The notes under the pieces were generated by a model. That model did no database searches and was not told the origin of the DNA. It saw only the letters and a list, made by a program, of their open reading frames with translations. DNA of 64,000 nt, from positions 4,092,001 through 4,156,000 of the forward strand of contig JAOVFP010000003.1 in NCBI GenBank assembly GCA_025738555.1, written 5' to 3'. Positions 45,941-55,450 of the stretch are shown here, one piece after another (positions within the stretch are counted from its first letter, which is position 1; every line of letters begins with the position of its first letter). Made by a program: the position numbers and the translations under genes. The stretch is from Cyathus striatus. Its lineage: Eukaryota; Basidiomycota; Agaricomycetes; Agaricales; Nidulariaceae.

Positions 45941-46591
45941 CCCACTAACTTTAGTTAGTAGGGTTATGGGGACCGTATTTCTGAAACTTTTGGCAGTAAA
46001 TTTCATGCTGTGCAGTTGAGTTTGAATTATTTCGGCATCCTCCTTAATTCACCTTTGTCAGTCCCCTTTCAGCAACCTTTGAGTGTCCATCTCTCTGTCT
46101 CCAGTATCCGTCGTACGCTGCGTTTTTATATCTTGTGTTTCTACTTAAGTCATACCTTCTTTTGTATTTTTAACTTCATTACCATGCTAATTTGTGCTAC
46201 CTCTTTTTATATCAGGGCATGGCATTGCCCCTTCACCAATTCCAATGCCTACATATTGTGAATGTTTATATCTACTCTTTTGCTTACCTTGTAAATGTCA
46301 TAACTTTGCCTCTACAATCTTGATACTTGCCTGTCTTCCCAATGCAACCTTTTGAGATTGATAAATTTCATGCCTTCATCCCGGGAGTCTCACCTCTTTT
46401 GTGCCTGCCTGGCAAATAAGTCCAACAGGTGGTATCTTCCTCCCTCACTGACCTTCTACCTCACTTATCGTGACCTCTCCCTTTACTTAAATAGTTTGTG
46501 TAGATATTTCCTACTTCATTCAAGTACATATTACTCACTTCAAATTTCTCATTGTTAGTGGGCCTTGCCGGCGATAGCCGGCCTTATTTGT
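45941..46591. mobile_element. 651-bp insertion in copy A, 4-bp duplication TATT
   Basis: Copy B reads straight through (GGATATTGCCTCC after complementing); copy A has 651 bp flanked by TATT at 45937-45940 and 46592-46595. It begins CCCACTAAC and contains GTTAGTGGG about 30 bp before its right end, followed by the hairpin GCCGGCGATAGCCGGC. No gene inside. Class unknown. Confidence 0.7.
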
Positions 46592-46960
46592 TATTGCCTC
46601 CATTCCAATCCATATCATTTAATTCCTTCATGCGTGTGTGCTGTTCTGGAATTAACACATCAGAATTTCTGTGCCGTTTTTGCCAGAAAAAGAGGAGGAT
46701 CCATGTAATATTTTTATTCTTTGTCTGGCAAGCATCACAATACTTGAAAGCCAGATTGGCCGGTTGTTTACATGACGAAGATGAGTTAGAACACAGTCGA
46801 ACAGAGGTTTCATGCTCCATAGTTCTTTCATCTCCTATGCCACGTCTTCCAGACATATGCATAAAATAGTCTTACGCTGAGCCGATTCAAGCGCGGAGGT
46901 GCAACGACTCTGGCCCCTCAGTGCACTTGGGATCTCTTGGCTTATACCTTTACCCAAAAT

Positions 46961-47060
46961 ATGCCACCATACGGGGCAGACTGCATTGGAAGGCTGATAT
47001 AAGAGACTTTTTGTGTGACTTAAACCGACTAAGTCGACTTTGAGTCGACCTCTTCTAGAA
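46961..47060. repeat. AGTCGACTT-type short repeats
   Basis: ACTAAGTCGACTTTGAGTCG and CTCTTCTAGAAGTCGAGTCG at about 47025-47070, then CGACTCGACTC and CGAGTCGAACCGCGG to about 47155; it may be a MITE, but its ends are not defined. Confidence 0.4.
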
Positions 47061-47860
47061 GTCGAGTCGTGAGAACTGGAAGTCAGCAATGCCGACTCGA
47101 CTCAACTTTTTTCAGTCCCACTTGTACGGTTCGCGGTTTTCGAGTCGAACCGCGGCAACACTACCCTAGTCTGCCAACAACCTCGTGCTCGTCGTTCAAT
47201 TTGCGTTCAATCTCAACATCAACTTGCCCAACGATGCACATCTTCAGTACTCAGAATCCCAGCCAACTATGTAGTACAAGCGCATATGAGCTCGGAGATC
47301 CCGTCTTTCTCTCTTTCTAATCCATCCATTCGGCTCAGCCTCGGATACTGGAATATAGCGTCGAGGCGTTTGTCCACTCTCTCGTTCTCAGCTCAAAGTT
47401 CTGCACGACACTGGTAGAACCGCACTTGCCTCCTCCCCCGTTACCTGTCGGAGCTCAACGTGTGTGCGTCATCGTTTGAAGTAATGAGAGCAGAGGGAGC
47501 ATGCCCAGGCTTAGTCCATTCTCGGTTAAGATGGAGCCTGTGGTCAAACACCATTGCTATTAGGTACGTCTTCCTGCTGCCTTCCATTGCAATCTGTAAC
47601 CGCTATCTTCCAGCTCCCTTCACTTTCAGGCCTCTACGCTTTCTTCGTGATCGATAAAACTAGCACAGTCCTTGCAACGTCTCGCCTCCCGAAGTCTCCT
47701 CTGCTTCAACCCTCGGCACGTTGCATGTCGACATCTGCGTAGGAGCGTGAAAGATCGGAAGAGGCTTGGTCAAAAGAATTACGTGGCTTTAAAACTCGAC
47801 AAGCGGGGGTGGGAGGAGGAGGATACCTGGACAGGTTGGTGAGGTAGGTTGTGGGTTGTT
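47061..47860. repeat. Inverted segmental duplicate of 54860-55450
   Basis: GGAGCCTGTGGTC, CATGCCCAGGCTTAGTC, GACAAGCGTCTCAACG-type and GACAAGCGGGGGTGGGAGG sequences recur in reverse orientation at 54860-55450, which also covers CCACTCTCTCGTTC and GATCCCGTCTTTCTCTC. No gene is recognised in either copy. Confidence 0.7.
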
Positions 47861-47934
47861 CTTTAGCAGGCTTACTATATTGCTTCGGGTTAGCTTTTTT
47901 TACATTCTTTTTGTGATGTACTGACGAAACAGGA

Positions 47935-48245
47935 CTACAGACGGGTGGTGGAGGTATATACGCCGTATGTCCTCCTTCCTTTGTTGTTTTTCAGCGTATG
48001 TTAGTTGAATGGATTATAGGCTGGTTGTTGAATCGGCGTGATCGTACGCTCTTCTCCCTTTCTCCCTCCTTTTCTCGTGCTAATACATATGATAAACAGC
48101 TTATGGAACGACGGAAGGACTGTCAAAGTACTGGATGCCCCCTCTCTTGTGAAATTCGAAGGATTGGTTGGAACGCTTTGAGGAGAGGGAGAAGGAGGAG
48201 TTGGCACGGGCTAGACTTGCAAGGGGGGCGATAGATATTGACGTT
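47935..48245 (+). pseudogene. 3' fragment of a short-chain dehydrogenase gene
   Basis: GGTGGTGGAGGTATATACGC, then GTATGTCC and GATAAACAGC, TATGGAACGACGGAAGG and GGCACGGGCTAGACTTGC match the last exons and introns of the SDR gene at 50450-51659, in opposite orientation. About 60-70 bp of the last exon (the part encoding EFVRQVMPPLLSGEKDI) is missing. The upstream exons with the cofactor and catalytic motifs are absent. Confidence 0.8.
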
Positions 48246-48331
48246 TCAAGGAATGTTATCGCTTAAAAAGTACAATGATATCCTACATACAACCGTATAC
48301 ATCCAAGTTACAATTACAACTACAACTACAA

Positions 48332-49892
48332 CTACAACCCCTCCCGGTTTTTAGCCCACCACAAAGCTCCCTCCTTCAACCCATACATCCCCACCCTTTC
48401 CTTCACCATCTCCTCACTCCAACTCGGTAAAACCCCATCGAGCTCCCGATCAACACCCACAACCTCCCTTCTCAACGCCCGGACATACCCATCCTCGTCC
48501 TCGCCAAGAATACTAAACACAACCAACGATCTTGGATTCCCTCCCGCTCCGTTTCTCCTCTCTTCCATCTTCTTCAACCGCTCTTGTTCGAATACGAGTC
48601 GTTGCTCTATGGAAGGGGGATACAATGAGAGTTCAGGGAAAGACCAGGCGAATGCGAGCCATATGGAGATGAGATCCACGATTATGAAGGGTCTGTAGGA
48701 GTGTGCTGCGCCTATGAAGGATAGTGTTGGGTTGTATGCGTGTAGGATTAGACGGTGTAAGTTTGGTATGCGGGCCGGGGAGGGTGCCGGGGTTGGTATA
48801 AGTGGGACTGGTTTCACTTTTGTTGTTGGAGGGGGGGGGGAGGAGGTAGATGAACTTCAGAGAAGGACGGTATCCCGTTCCTACCAGCACATAATCCACC
48901 CCCTCTAACACCCTACCATCTTCAAGATGTGCGACTACGTGCCCGGAGGGCGTATATTCGTACCGCGCCACGGGGGAGACTTTATGTATACGCGCATCGG
49001 GGAGGGATTTAAATAGGAACCATGGCTCGCGCCGCTGGGATTGGTATATTGGGACGTGGGCTACGGGGGCCAGGTGTGCTGCGATGTCGTTTGAGGAGTT
49101 TGCGTTTCCTTTTATTAGGATTTTCTGTTTGAAATGGTTAGTTTACGTCGTGACGAAGCAAGAGGAAGGAAAAGGAAGAGACATACCTTCCCCTCGTACC
49201 CCTTCGCTCCGCGCCACTCTTTCGCATGTTTGGCTACGCCCTTGTCACGGAGTATATCGAGCCCAGGTGTGGATGGCCACACGGGATTATCGTACCACCC
49301 CACAGCAACCACCACCGCATCCCAATGCTCTTCCCTCTCTTCCCCCTGCTTATCATTACCCCAATCTCGCAGAATAACTTTCCACCCCTCAGTATCTCCA
49401 CCTTCTACTGGGGGAAGCTCTCCGACTCTTACAACCTCCGTGTTGAGCTTGATCTTCCCTGAAGCTACGAACGGCGCAGCGAAGGTGCGGAGGTATTCAT
49501 GTGTCTCTTGAAGCGTTGGGAAGGGTTGGTTGGGGGAATTCGGGGGAGTGGGGAACGGTGGGTAAGAGGAGAAGGAGAGGAAGGTGGGGAGAACGTTCCC
49601 TGTTAGGTTTGGGTAGGCAGGGGAGGGCCAACGTGGGGTCGTTGTTTCTTTGGTGGGGTCGTCGAGGTACCTGTATATTGAAATGTGTGAGTGGAGTGAT
49701 GAAAGGAGAAGGGGGAAAGAAATGGACGTACCACACTCCACCGACATCGTCCCTCCTCTCTACCAGCTCGACATGCGAGAATTCTCCGCGCTGGATGAGG
49801 TTGCGGAGTGTAACTAGTCCAGGTGGTCCACCCCCTATTACGAGTACGCGTTGTGGGCGCGGGAGGAGGGTCAGTGGTTCGAGGGAGCCCAT
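48332..49892 (-). CDS. FAD-dependent monooxygenase-like protein (FMO family)
   Basis: Three exons: 49892-49732, 49670-49187, 49124-48332; introns 61 and 62 bp; about 478 residues if read through one frame change. FAD-binding GGGPPG (residues 20-25), acidic end of the Rossmann fold (ELVERRDDVGGVW), the FMO-fingerprint region KGVAKHAKEW (usual F-x-G-x3-H-x3-W/Y with the first F replaced by D), second nucleotide site KGNANSSND, and VLVGTGYRPS. These are the marks of flavin-containing monooxygenases that oxygenate N- or S-containing small molecules with NADPH. The reading frame changes at a run of ten G (plus strand 48831-48840): with nine, YLLPPPPTTKV continues in frame to the stop. Either a one-base sequence error or an inactivating frameshift. 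SDR gene follows upstream on the same strand. Confidence 0.8.
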
Positions 49893-50449
49893 TCGTTCAG
49901 CTTAGGATGGATAGCACTAGATTTCTAGGTAAACCAGAGGAGACGGTCCAAAGATTCAGATAATCAGACCTTAGTTATAAGTCCCTTCAAGCTGAGTCCG
50001 AGGTTCGAGCCAGCACACCATGCTTGCGACGACGTTATATATATCTTGCATAATGATTATCTTCCTTCCAAGCCATATGGATTGAATCTCCCGGGTCGTA
50101 CATATGATCGTATTGTCCCGGTTGCACAAGGGGGGTAATAGGAACAGTTAGGAGAGAGAGAAGGAAGAAAGGTGCAATTGGGTTCGTGGCAGTCCGAAGA
50201 ATGTCGTCAACAGTCCAGGCGGGACGGAAGACGTGTTTGGCTAACCCTAAGGTTGGGTTGGTCTCTAACTTCTCTTACATCATGTTATTCTTCTCTATCT
50301 CTTTTACTTCACTAAAAGTCAGGAGGGGATGTAGGTGGAGGTGTAACTTGAATGTATAAGGATATCATTGTACTTTCTAAACGATAACATTCCGTGATAA
50401 GCACGTCAACAAGCCTACTCTATTCGCATCCACCGTCCTCCCTTTCCCC
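49893..50449. other. Intergenic region between SDR and FMO genes
   Basis: It would hold the FMO promoter (minus strand) and the SDR terminator. No TATA box or defined motif can be pointed to. It includes the 3' trailer sequence duplicated near 48240-48290. Confidence 0.4.
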
Positions 50450-51659
50450 TCACCTGCCGGCAAGTCTAGCCCGTGCCAACTCCTCCTTCTCCCCCTCCCC
50501 AAAGCGCTCCCACCAATTCTTCGAATTTCCAATTGGTATGTCCTTCTCCCCCGACAGGAGGGGGGGCATAACCTGCCGAACAAACTCCTCCAGGGACATC
50601 CAGTGCTTCGATAGCCTCTCCGTCGTTCCATACGCTGTTTATCATACGTATTAGTGCGGAAAGTGAGGGAAGGAAGGGGGGCGTACAATCATGTAACTCT
50701 GATTCGACCAGCCTGTCCAATTAATCTATTAACACTCTCGAAAACGACAAAGGAAGGAAAAGGAGGACATACGGCGGATACACCTCAACCACCCTCACCC
50801 TACTCCCGCTCGCACGAAGCATCGCGCGTAGGGACACTGTGAAACTGTGCAAGGCTGCTTTTGTAACGCAGTAATTTGGTACAGTTGGCAGCGGGACGAG
50901 GGAGAGGCCTGATGTGATCATGATTACGGTGCTTTCTTTTCCTTCGGCCTGTTGTGGATCGAGTTAGCGACGAGGGAGAGGAGGAAGGGAGTGGACGCAT
51001 GGAACGTTTTTGGAAGTGCGGTAAGATACATGTGAACATCGTTAGAACTGAGGTATGTTCACTGTCAATTCCTGTATCACATCTACGCGATCATGAATAT
51101 TTGGTCAAGCAGGACGAAATGGCGCACGTACTCTCCATCTTAACACTCTCCAGCTTCGAAAAATCAAACTGATGCTGTATCCCCGCATTGAAAATCACCG
51201 CGTCCAACTGTATGCCTCGTCAATACACTTCTAATCACACCCGCCCTCAAAACGACTTCAACAACCCACCTCAGGATACGACTCAAGAATCCCCTCAACC
51301 TCCCCATTCAGCCCATCCAAATTACCCAAATCCAACCGACGCATCTCGAGCCCCTTCTCCCCGAGCTCTGCGAGTCGCTCGACAAGCCGACCGGATGCGA
51401 TGATTTGGGGCTTGTGTGGGAGGACAGAGAGGGTTAGTGCGAGTGCGCGCCCTATGCCTGATGTTGAGCCTGTTATGAGGATTGAGCGCGAGGTAGATAG
51501 GCCTGGCATTGGTGGGCTTGGTTGAGAGGGGGCTTGGGAGGGGGCTTGGGAGGGTGAGAGGGTTGGATGCGTGGGGGTCAATGGGGTCAATAGAACCTGA
51601 GGCCCATGAGAATCGATCGGTACATTGGGTCGCGGTGACGCATGGATTTCAGTGTCCAT
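50450..51659 (-). CDS. Short-chain dehydrogenase/reductase (classical SDR)
   Basis: Multi-exon minus-strand gene. Exon 1 51659-51270 and exon 2 51207-51132 are clear; later exons lie at about 51040-50950, 50947-50775, 50720-50690 and 50645-50450. Motifs: ILITGSTSGIG (about residues 60-70, NAD(P) binding), RRLDLGNLDGL, NAGIQHQ, MITSGLSLVPLP, and the catalytic YCVTKAALHSF (Tyr-x3-Lys), then ESELHD and a C-terminal ERFGEGEKEELARAR. These define a classical SDR; the substrate is not predictable. The first 50 residues are Pro/Ser-rich and unusual; Met51 (about 51509), just before the Rossmann motif, is an alternative start. One intron near 51034 lacks a strong donor. A 3' pseudocopy is at 47935-48245. 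Confidence 0.82.
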
Positions 51660-52429
51660 GAGAATGTAGAGATAAGTTGCTATCTTTTCTCTTTCCTACT
51701 GTTAACACAAGAATATGGCCTGAGTTGAACGAGGTAAGTAGCGTTCTGGTTGGTTCTGGTAGGATGAGAAAACTACTTACCGGTACCGTTGGATGTTAAG
51801 GATAGGCTGAGCGAGTGGATCTAATTAGTGGGTCTATTAGATGAAAGTAGTCGTCTGTCGAGGGTGATAGAGTCGATTCAGCCCTTGCAGATGGGTGGTT
51901 GGGTGGGTGGCAGTCGTAGTGGGAGGAGTTTGTCGACAGAAAATTAGCCACCGGCTGCTAGCTATAAACAATGCGAACGCCTCCCGCTCTCCCTCGTATG
52001 TCTTAACTACGAGCACTATCGCGCTCAGCACACGCTTCACATTCCATTCTCATTAACACCGCTCCTTTTAATCTTTGGTGAAGAGTTTGAAGAAGCCCAG
52101 GGTTGTCAGCGTTAGCTGGGTGGCGGCCCATTGAGAGGGGGGAGGTGTGTCGCACCAGGTGTTGCGAGAAATGCTATCAAATCTGATTTGAAGTGAAGAA
52201 GGGTGGTTCTGGTTTAAGTGATTGTGACACGTAGCGACGAGCTGCGAGTGTTCGGGGGGAGTGGTGGTTGGTGGCCATTGCGTTGTGTATTTTAGAGAAT
52301 CCCACGCAAACCTCGAACACGAATAGAACCGATTGTTCCCTTGTTATCCGCTCCCAGAGTCCCTACAGCCCCGGCACAGTACGGCGATATCGTCCTAGGA
52401 TAGAAGTCAATCACGTTCTCTTCTTGATT
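51660..52429. other. Region upstream of the SDR gene, no gene seen
   Basis: CpG-containing unique sequence. The minus-strand frame at 51837-52040 shows no recognisable motif. Confidence 0.4.
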
Positions 52430-53290
52430 GAAGGAGATGCCAGTCGCAGACGATGACTGAGGCCATCTACAGCGTAAAATATGAGAGGAAGGTCGGCGCT
52501 ATCCCAGATACATCGCTATGCAATTCAAGCAATTGTAGTGACTATTTTCCACTGATTACGCCTTCAATAGATTCAGCCTCGAGAACGTATGCATATAGGT
52601 ACACAGCGCAAAGCATGAAAGACTGAGTGCCGCGCAGGTATCGAGCTAAAGTGAAGTGTCCTGAGCAGGTCCTGAGCAAGATGACACCTTCAAGGTACCC
52701 AGCAGTCCGAATAGCGCTTACATTACAGGCCTGTAAGGCGAAGAGAGCGTTACAGTCCATGTTTAGGGTAAGTGAAGCTACCACCCGATCTCTGAGGCGG
52801 ACGTAGCTTCCGAGGTCAATAGTCCATAATATGCCATCTCGAGAGAGTGCTGTTAAGGAAGGTGACAGCCGCAGATGGTAACTGAGGCTATCTACAACGT
52901 GGAATATGAGAGGAAGGATGGTGCTATCCTGGCCATTACTTCGCAATCCCAGCAGACGGAAAAGTAACCATCTTCAACCGATCACGCCTTCGACAGCTTC
53001 AGCCCTGGCGAATGTATGTGTAGAGGTTCGCAGCGAAACCCGTGCGATTGGCATGAAACGCTAAACGTGGTGCGTGTATAGAGATACAGTGAAGTGCCAT
53101 GAGCGAGGCAAGAGCTTCAAGTTATCCAGCTGCCCGAATGGTTCTTGCGGTACAAGCTTGTGAGTAACGCGAAGAATGAGTACAGATAGCTTCCCTCGTT
53201 AACACCTTTCCAGAATCGGTATTCACTTCGGCACCCGCTTCAGTACCAGCTGCATTATGCACCATGTCGCTAGTAGACAGCGGTAGAGAA
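52430..53290. repeat. ~430-bp tandem duplication, diverged
   Basis: GACTGAGGCCATCTACAGCG (52448) and GATGGTAACTGAGGCTATC (52872) begin two similar units. Both continue with ATATGAGAGGAAGG, then ACGCCTTC...TTCAGCC, AAGTGAAGTG and GAGC..GAGC. The second unit on the plus strand reads CYPGHYFAIPADGKVTIFN, which looks protein-like, but stops occur nearby in both units. Probably remnants of a duplicated exon; family not recognised. Confidence 0.55.
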
Positions 53291-54215
53291 AGTGCAACTC
53301 TAATTGTATTCAAGTTAAAAACGTTGTGGATAGACCACTATAAAAGACGTACTTTTAAAGTTCTCCCCCCTCACTACCCTGCAGTCCAGAGGCCATACCA
53401 CCACCCCTCGCAGAGAAAGGATCCCCTTCAAAGGGCTGGGGAAATTCCGCGCTGCCCCCTACGTCATCCATAACCATCGGTAATAGCTCCAAAATACGTT
53501 CGTTATGTCAACTCACGCGTGGGTGGATATACGCATCCAGAACTGAGGAAACTATTCATGTTCAAGGATCAGGTCGGCGTTTAGAAAGGCTCGTCTTGGG
53601 TGCAATATTCAGTGGCATGTCATCTCGAGCAGGTGGGATTAAGGACGCTGCGCATATGAGCAGCACTGGCAGATCTCTGACTGGTAGCCATGGCCCGTGT
53701 AGAGCAGCCACGTACGGCTCGTGACGAAAGAGCACGATCACGCTACGATGTGCTCTCCTCCAACACACGGGTACTGCCCCGCCACTAGTTAGTAGGCGAG
53801 CATCCAAACCCTTCCAAACCCCCCCCAAATCCTCGAACGACACCATGTCTCGATGAAGCCCGCGGGGTATGGGGAAGAGAGCACCGGGATAACTAAACCC
53901 CATCAAAGGCGCAGAAAAAAGACAGAGCTCATCATGAGCTGCTCATGGAGCACCTACATTTCCGCGCAGAATAGTCGAAACGAAAGTCCTCGTCAACAAG
54001 AAGATTTCTATGTACGCCGTACACAGGGCTAGCGTACACGAACGAAAATAGAATTCATCTCTGCGTAACCTCAGGAAACAGGCATCGGAGGGGTATTCAC
54101 GATACCGTACCACACCTGCAACGAGGTAGTGGAAAAGACGAAAGCTCTCTAGAGCACAAATGGCACCATGCTTCAGTCCAAACCCGAAAAGAGGAATCAA
54201 CCAAGAATCAACGCA
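53291..54215. other. No gene recognised
   Basis: Open frames on the minus strand (53562-53906, 53943-54200) have no recognisable motif or splice support. Confidence 0.35.
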
Positions 54216-54727
54216 CTAATAGCCGTAGATAACCAATGCCCTCCCCAACCTCTCCACATCAAGAGCGACGGTTTTCGACTCCTTGATCAAGTTCACCTGC
54301 TTCGCGTTGTCTTGCTGTGTATGCGGTTGAGCGCTGGCGATGAAAGGGCCAGTAAGCAGCGAAAGGCGCCCGTCGTCGACGCGAGGGAGGGTGTTGAATA
54401 TCTACCGTAGCAAGAGGAAAGCGAATCAGTCCAAGCAAACGACAAATTAAAGAGTAGAAACACACATACATCACATGTACCCAGAGCCTCGTAAGGGAAC
54501 CTGGCCCATTTATTTTCCGCCCCATTGGAGGATCCGGCATTGAGAGCAGCATTATCGTTATGGCCGGTGCCAGCTGTGCCTTTCCTGGTGGGTTGGAGGC
54601 ATAGAAGGAATGCAGTGTGACCAGGGAGAGGGTCGAACTGCCACGGGAAAAGGAGGGTTGGGACTCGGGAGGGTGCTTGAGACGATGACCAAAGGACGTT
54701 AAGGATTAGATGGTGCGCCATTCGCAT
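54216..54727 (-). CDS. Unrecognised two-exon gene, about 147 residues
   Basis: Exon 1 54727-54470 (86 codons), intron 54469-54402 (68 bp, GTATGT...ACGGTAG, phase 0), exon 2 54401-54216 (61 codons plus TAG). The product reads MRMAHHLILNVLWSS, VPTLLFPWQFDPLPGHTAF, LLCLQPTRKG, then after the intron IFNTLPRVDDGRLSLLTGPF and VALDVERLGRALVIYGY. Exon 2 has amphipathic helix character, and the frame stays consistent over a canonical intron in a CpG-containing region, which is why I prefer a real gene to chance. No signal peptide or transmembrane helix is evident. It may lack an upstream exon. Function unknown. Confidence 0.5.
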
Positions 54728-54859
54728 GGCACGTTACATTTCCGGTTGATATTGAGACGCAAATGCGCGGTATTGCGTCTGTACAAGTCCTGCTTCGTCA
54801 GTACATCACAAAAACGAATGGAAAGAGAACTGACCTGAAGCAATATAGTAAGCCTGCTG

Positions 54860-55450
54860 CAGAACGCTGTATCGATCTCGCCAACCTGTCCAAGTATCCT
54901 CCCCCTTCCATCCCCTCCCGCTTGTCGACTTTGAAAGCCACATTATTCTTTTAACCAAGCCTCTCCTGATCTTTCAGCCCTGGCGCAGATGTCAACATGC
55001 AACGTGCTGAAGGTTGAAGCAGAGAGAACCCCGGAAGGCGAGACGTTGCAACTTGAACTGTAATGGTTTTGTCTGTCACGAAGAAAGCGTAGAGGCCTGA
55101 GGTGGGGGGAGCTGGGAGATAACGGTCATAGATTGCAATGGAAGGTAGCAGGAAGACATACTTGACGGCAAAGGAGTTCGACCACAGGCTCCATCTTAAC
55201 CCAGAACAGACTAAGCCTGGGCATGCGCCCTCTGATCTCGCTACTTCAAACGATGGCCAGGTAACGGAGGGAGGAAGCAAGTACGGTTCTTCCAGCGCCG
55301 TTCGGAACTTTGAGCTGGAGCGAGAGAGTGGACAAGCGTCTCAACGTTATATTCTGGTGTCCGAGGCTGAGCCGGAGTGGATAGCTTAGAAAGAGAGAAA
55401 GACGGGATCACCGAGCTCACAGGCGATCGTACCACATGATTGGCTGGGAT
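54860..55450. repeat. Inverted segmental duplicate of 47061-47860
   Basis: Shares the landmarks listed for 47061-47860, reversed; about 15% diverged by eye. It ends near GGCTGGGATTC, followed by GTTCGAGTCC, a T-arm-like motif without the rest of a tRNA. Confidence 0.7.

Larger units (their letters stand above)
43534..46960. repeat. Segmental duplication, copy A (inverted relative to 58511-61252)
   Basis: Contains the first exons of the NLR and about 2.8 kb upstream. Shared landmarks with copy B: GATGTCGAATGTGAGAA, ACCGGAGGGGCC/CCGTCTATGTCTC, GCATTCAAGTATTAGAGAC (variant in B), AAATATCCCCTTCTAAAAAT and GCACCTCCGCGCTTGAATCG. Copy A has extra pieces at 44521-44742, about 45475-45665 and 45941-46591. 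Much of it shows no coding capacity. Open frames at 45512-46560 and 46552-46869 have no recognised motif. Confidence 0.8.

Noticed and set aside
48831..48840. An intron to explain the FMO frame change
   Set aside because: No GT-AG pair of fungal intron length brackets the G run while keeping the flanking motifs.
49115..49905. Plus-strand ORFs at the FMO locus
   Set aside because: The minus strand has the conserved motifs and correct splice sites; the plus frames have none.
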